From the NCBI RefSeq assembly GCF_014839805.1, contig NC_051138.1, positions 13,576,983 to 13,640,982 of the forward strand: a DNA stretch of 64,000 nt, written 5' to 3'. The translations under genes were made by a program, and so were the position numbers. Position 1 is the first letter of the stretch, and every line of letters starts with the position of its first letter. Positions 59,359 through 64,000 of the stretch are shown here, piece after piece. Under the pieces are notes generated by a model. That model was given only the letters and a program-made list of their open reading frames with translations, was not told the DNA's origin and did not search any database. Source of the DNA: Manduca sexta (taxonomy: Eukaryota > Arthropoda > Insecta > Lepidoptera > Sphingidae).

Positions 59359-60383
59359 ACACAATGCTGGATTTAAAATAAACATACATTATATAAGGGA
59401 AGAAATTGTTTACATATACTATGTAAAATAATAAATATAATACGCCACAGAAGTATAAAAAACGGGTATACCCTTTTCAATAAACATTTTATTACCCACA
59501 AGCAACGCTAAATATACAACCGACGCTCACGATCGGCCCCACATAAAAAATGTAATGTACAAAAACATATTATTTTTAACTGACTACGGCCTGAACATTT
59601 TGGCTGGAGTTTTATAATCGAACATATTATGAACCACTTAACTTTGCAGATAAAAATATGATCTTCTATTATTGATTATATATATTTTTTTTTTAATTTA
59701 ATCGTCCGTGACTAATTAAGTTGCAAAACGATTCTAAAATTAAATAATCAGGCAGCCTCTGTGGCAAAAATATTTTATAAAATGATTTAATGTTCACTAT
59801 TTTACCTAGGTTGGCCTTTGTTATTTTGCCTTTACTATCAATATTACCCGTCAAAATGTTATTATTTTAAGCGCTGCACAGACTCTGCCAATTACTACGC
59901 TAGACACACGAAACAAAATTATCGCAACGAGCTGTTACTACTTCATTTTCAGTTATTACGAAACTGACCGTGGTTTCGACTAAATTGATGAGCCAATCAA
60001 CAGTAAACTAATCATCCGTTAATTGGTTAGCTTAATCAGTTGCAATAACTCAGTCTGTGGCATGAATATGGTGCTTAGGTCATGAAATTGTATACCCTTA
60101 CTAATACCAGTGTATACTACAGAACGACAGTTCCTCCATAGCAAACAGAACATGTTCAAACATATGCTTATCAGTTTTTCAATAAAATAATCAGGAGTTA
60201 ATAGTACTTTAATATTATATTTCGATTTTTTATATACCGATGGTAAAAAAGATGCCATAGGTCCTACTTCGTTCCGATGACGGTGTTCCGGAGCCAATGA
60301 GTATATCCAGCAAGGTAGAATATATCATGGCTATAGCGCCCAATTATAATTTTCTAATAAATCCATACACGAGTAATACCCAC

Positions 60384-60594
60384 CTACAATGTTGAGATAG
60401 ACAGCGTGTCCGATGGGCGGCGTGGTGGAGATCTGACACTCGTACTGGCCGGAGTCGCGGCGCTGCGGGCTGCGTATGCGCAGCGCCCATTCCTCGGAGC
60501 GCGGCTTGTGCTGCGCCTCGAACCGCTGGTCTGACGTATACGTATACCGCCCCACCGTCAGCAGATGGATATCGCGGTGGCGCACCCATGACAC
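60384..60594 (-). CDS. dpr-like gene, Ig1 second-half exon
   Basis: 211 bases, phase 0 to phase 1. The acceptor ctaccag lies before 60594 and the donor after 60384 is GTGGGT. It encodes VSWVRHRDIHLLTVGRYTYT, the signature of the Dpr/DIP-type Ig1, then SDQRFEAQH, EEWALRIRSPQRRDSGQYECQIS with the second Ig1 cysteine, and the closing strand AVYLNIV. Dpr proteins are neuronal surface proteins that pair with DIP partners through Ig1 and guide synaptic partner choice. The first Ig1 cysteine and signal peptide are on exons outside the window. The TTPPIGH...LNIVEP pattern recalls the dpr8/9/21- or dpr13-like subgroup, but this is from memory and not certain. The open frame runs past the donor to 60331; the splice is preferred because it keeps phase with the next exon. 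Confidence 0.94.
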
Positions 60595-63500
60595 CTGGTA
60601 GACAAGTCGTAACATTACAAAATATATCTCAAAGAAGGAGTAGGATATCTTATACTAAAATGGAATTTGTACAAGAAATATTAAGTGGTAGAAGGTATCT
60701 AAGAGAGAGAGAGAGAGAGAGAGAGTAAATTTCTAAGGCCTTTTGCGAAACAACGATTACCTATCACATTAGTGAAAGTTGTCCGTAACTAGAAAGGTAA
60801 ATGTCTACGCGTAATAAAATTAATTACCATGCTGGCTTTATAGATCGCTTCGTCTAACCACGAGCATTTCGTGTAGGTTACTGTGTTCGCTATGTTTTCG
60901 AGACAAAAGACATCCAAGATCCTATAGACGTGGCCATTAATTTAATGGCCCATTTGTAATTGGATACACTAGCCGAAATTTACGATCTAGACATTTGTAA
61001 CGCAAACCATAACAATGTTACTAGTTGTTTTGTAAATTAAGAAAATAAATATGTTGGGGTATTGGATTGGTGTCTCTTTGCTGTAACAATTTTACAATTT
61101 TCGATGCGAGGTATCGTTTATTGATACTGAAATCATAATGCCAACTGATAATGTCCTACATGAGTACGATTAATAGGAAATGTATTAAATGTAAAATTTG
61201 CGGCTTTATAATAAAAAGAAAAATGATCCAACAAGTATCGAGGCTTCCACCGTAAATGTTAATGTCACTTGATCTTCCTATTATAGTTTTCTATTTATTA
61301 AAAATCTTATTAGAACTCAAACCTTTGTACTCACTACATCGAAAGGTACGACGTACTGTTACGGGGACCTTTTAAAAACACTTTTTAAAAAAGACTTTTA
61401 TTGAATCACATGAATATAGAGAGGTCCGAGGGCAACCGTCGCGTGAGAATAACAAATACAGACTGATGGGCCCGAGGTCCCATCAAGTATATATATTCCT
61501 TATAAATGCTGACGGTGACAGCATTAGTGCTGTTACAGCCAGAACTCTTACAGAATAGGGTTATAACAGTACGTAAAAAATGACCTTTCATCAGACGACC
61601 TAAAGCCTAAACGTTTTGTAAGCACTGAATAAACATCTTCATATTCACTAACATTTCGAATACGAAGTGACAAGGTCCCCACTTAATCATGACGATATCA
61701 TTGTCAACTATCTATGGGATTGGGACGTCTAACTTATTTGAAAAGGGTTCGACTGCGAAACGTTAAGCATCTTCCATCTCTTTCACACGTATACACTTAG
61801 AAACGATTAGAAATATTAATTAAAATCATACAAATTTCCTCATTGTATCGTGTTGCAGTATTTAGATAAATTAGTGGTCGAGTACGTATTTCACAGCAAA
61901 AGACAAACGAGCAAGAGCGATATCTAATTCTATGAAATATCAAAAGATTTGTAAGTGCATTGCCATCCTTTAAGAAATAGATACATACTTTTTAATTTAA
62001 ATAGGCTGGCTTCGATGACGATACTACATTATCTCAGACGGGAAAAGACAATTTTGCATACCGTATGTTAAACGATATAATTAATTGCCCAAATCCTTCA
62101 ACCTCCCTTAATGCCTATTTAATTGGTTAAGGGCTGGTAGCACCTCCAGGATTTTTTTGTGGATTGTTATAAGATAAAGGTCAAGTCGAATTGTTGCTAT
62201 GGTATTAAATAGCTACAGTTTATTGAAAAATTATCTCTTTGCTTCACAAATTGTAGTTTCAAATTGCACTTCTTATAATTTTATTGTTATATTAGCAATG
62301 ATTTAGAATCATAAATATGTTTACAACGCGATTCAACTAAACATAAATAGGATTTTACAGCAAAACGTTTCACTGTATTCTATAAAAATAGATTTGGTAA
62401 AAGCTCAGATAAGCTGGTTTAAAATATTGAGAATTATATTAAATTAAATCCAATTCTCTTTTAGTCTGATAGCTTCGCTTAAGAAAAAGCTTATAATAAT
62501 GAAATGGATAATAGTAACTTTTAAACTTGATCCAATGTTATACTTCGAAATATTTGAAAATAAATATCAGAATTTCTGACGCCTACAAGGTAAATAATTG
62601 TAAAAGAAAACGTTTTATCTACCCCTTTTGTCTAACTACACCGAGGGCTTATAGAATTGGCGAGTTTGAGATTTCGGTTGGGATATGTTATTCTTTATTT
62701 TATTTTTAGCAATGCTTGGTCATTTATCGTATAACAGGATAGAAACAACCTCATTCACGAGCTTCACTTGTAGCTTCTATATAATGTATACCTTTGTATT
62801 TTACGTAGTTTACACACTGGCCCTGTAAGATAATGTTGAATGCCTTCGTAAATTCCGTAGTTTTTTTTTATATATTACATGTTATACAATTTTAATAATA
62901 ATATAAAAAGTACTACATCGAGCGCACATTTTTATGGAATTACTACAAGAAATATAAAAATTATAACTGTGTTTTGTAAATTTCATCACATACTTGAGAA
63001 TGGCAATGAAATAATGCAGAAAGTGTACATAAAGCATATTTATAGAACTAAAGAAAATAAAAAATAATAATACGTTGGGTTACATGAAGAATAAACATCT
63101 AACGGCTTTTTAAAAATCAAGCCTTTAGATTGTAAATCGATCTATCTACTTAACATCCCTTGTGTCCAATTCACGCCTTTATAGCATCGTCGTAAAAAAA
63201 TAAAATACAAGGCCTTGATAAATACAGTACATCCATCTATTAGACTGGTGGTCGTTAACAAAACTACAAGCCAGCAGCCGCGTCGGTCATTGAAGGTAAA
63301 CTTCGAGGTCTCCGGGGAAATATATCCGAAAAAACCGAAAGTGTGAAAATAGTTGCCTATCTAGCAAATGGTGGAAAAGCGGAATATTGGCCACGTTTTG
63401 GCAACTTTTGATTTTGGCTTGAGATAAAAATAAAAATTCTAAAAAATGATTATTAAATATTACAATTAAAATTATTATTATATTTTTTTAGATTGCTATT

Positions 63501-63747
63501 ATGGTGCGTATTAAGAGTTATTTATTTGTTTTATGATAGTACCATGTTTATAAAGGCACTACGGTATGACCAAACAATATCTTTATGCAAAATGTTCAAT
63601 CTCAATTAGTAATAACGTCAACGCTATAGAATGATACTCTTGTGGTAACTTTCAAATCATACGAAACCGCACTTTGACAATATTAATAATACGTACAAGC
63701 TTTATTTATTATAAAAATGTTTGGCTATGTTCCTAAAGTCAAGCCTA
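60595..63747 (-). other. dpr-like gene, 5' intron (incomplete)
   Basis: No exon encoding the first half of Ig1 is visible, so the intron probably continues past 64000. It has a (GA)12 run at 60702-60725 (CT-rich in gene direction). The rest is AT-rich. The GC-richer patch at 63255-63325 has no Dpr-like reading frame. Confidence 0.6.
60702..60725. repeat. (GA)n microsatellite
   Basis: Twelve GA units. In gene direction it reads (CT)n followed by TTAG, a perfect splice-acceptor layout 105 bases before the real Ig1 exon acceptor (see findings). Confidence 0.95.
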
Positions 63748-64000
63748 TTTTTTTAAAGCTTTGAATGACGAGACGAGTTTGCCATTCGCCTGATGATAAG
63801 CGATACGACATATAAACAGTAGAAACACCATCTCACACCTTGAAGTACAAAGTATTGTTTGGGTTTTATCTGCGCTCGCCAACCTGAGACTTGAAATGTT
63901 AAGTCTTATTATGTCCAGTAGTTACACTGGCTACAATGTCCTTCAAAACGGAACAACAGTGCCTACACACTGCTGTTTGTCGGTGGTAATAAACATTGCG
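63748..64000 (-). repeat. Family C LINE tail, cut by the window end
   Basis: Reverse complement matches the 3' 250 bases of family C: 'gttttgaaggacattgtag', 'agtgtaactactggacata', 'tactgtttatatgtcgtat', 'atcaggcgaatggcaaac'. It continues beyond position 64000. Confidence 0.68.

Larger units (their letters stand above)
53551..60383 (-). other. dpr-like gene, intron between Ig1 and Ig2 (6.8 kb)
   Basis: Donor GTGGGT after the 60384 exon, acceptor TTTCAG at 53551. Holds C, B, S2, A and G repeats listed separately. The rest (53950-54388, 54576-54944, 55121-56916, 57288-58215, 58333-58984, 59359-60383) is AT-rich with no exon or repeat recognised; patches near 56220-56470 and 57840-58100 are less AT-rich. 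Confidence 0.8.

Noticed and set aside
60344..60589. Second, overlapping 81-codon frame within the dpr Ig1 exon
   Set aside because: It is a GC-rich shadow frame with no domain; the Dpr frame explains the exon fully.
63255..63325. GC-richer patch as the missing first half of dpr Ig1
   Set aside because: None of the minus-strand frames carries a CRV-like cysteine motif or ends at a phase-0 donor.

Overview
The window looks like a piece of an insect nuclear genome, most likely a butterfly or moth (Lepidoptera). The DNA is AT-rich and intron-rich, with no bacterial-style operons. It is packed with repeat types typical of Lepidoptera: tRNA-derived SINEs with an RTE-like tail, BMC1-like LINE tails, a short Helitron, mariner relics and many TIR elements. 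The order assignment is inference from the repeat spectrum and from one host gene; the species cannot be named.

The one host gene I can support lies on the minus strand from about 37.3 to 60.6 kb. It is the 3' half of a dpr family (defective proboscis extension response) cell-surface immunoglobulin gene. Four coding exons (60594-60384, 53550-53423, 49938-49770, 37461-37358) join in perfect phase. They encode the second half of Ig domain 1, all of Ig domain 2, and a short hydrophobic C-terminal tail. The first half of Ig1 and the signal peptide must lie beyond position 64000. The three introns total about 22.6 kb and hold almost only repeats.

From 1 to 37.2 kb I see no host gene. A Jockey-superfamily LINE at 28.4-32.7 kb dominates. 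It has an intact ORF1 and an ORF2 (endonuclease plus reverse transcriptase) broken by a single frameshift near 30950. The rest is a mosaic of repeats. Nine copies of one SINE (family A) occur, most with recognisable target-site duplications. About twelve LINE 3' tails of family B and six or seven of family C are present. There are two further SINE families, an RTE LINE 3' end, several small inverted-repeat DNA elements (some with 8-bp target duplications), a mariner relic, a CR1-like LINE relic, a possible solo LTR and a 287-bp Helitron. A 500-base assembly gap (11775-12274) sits in a CAGA microsatellite.

Several insertions are nested: a TIR element inside a family B tail (7.7-8.5 kb), a SINE inside a family F repeat (16.4-17.2 kb), and a CR1-like relic directly followed by a mariner relic inside a dpr intron (46-47.2 kb). 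Repeat family letters (A-H, S2, S3) are my own labels, based on copies that can be compared within this window.
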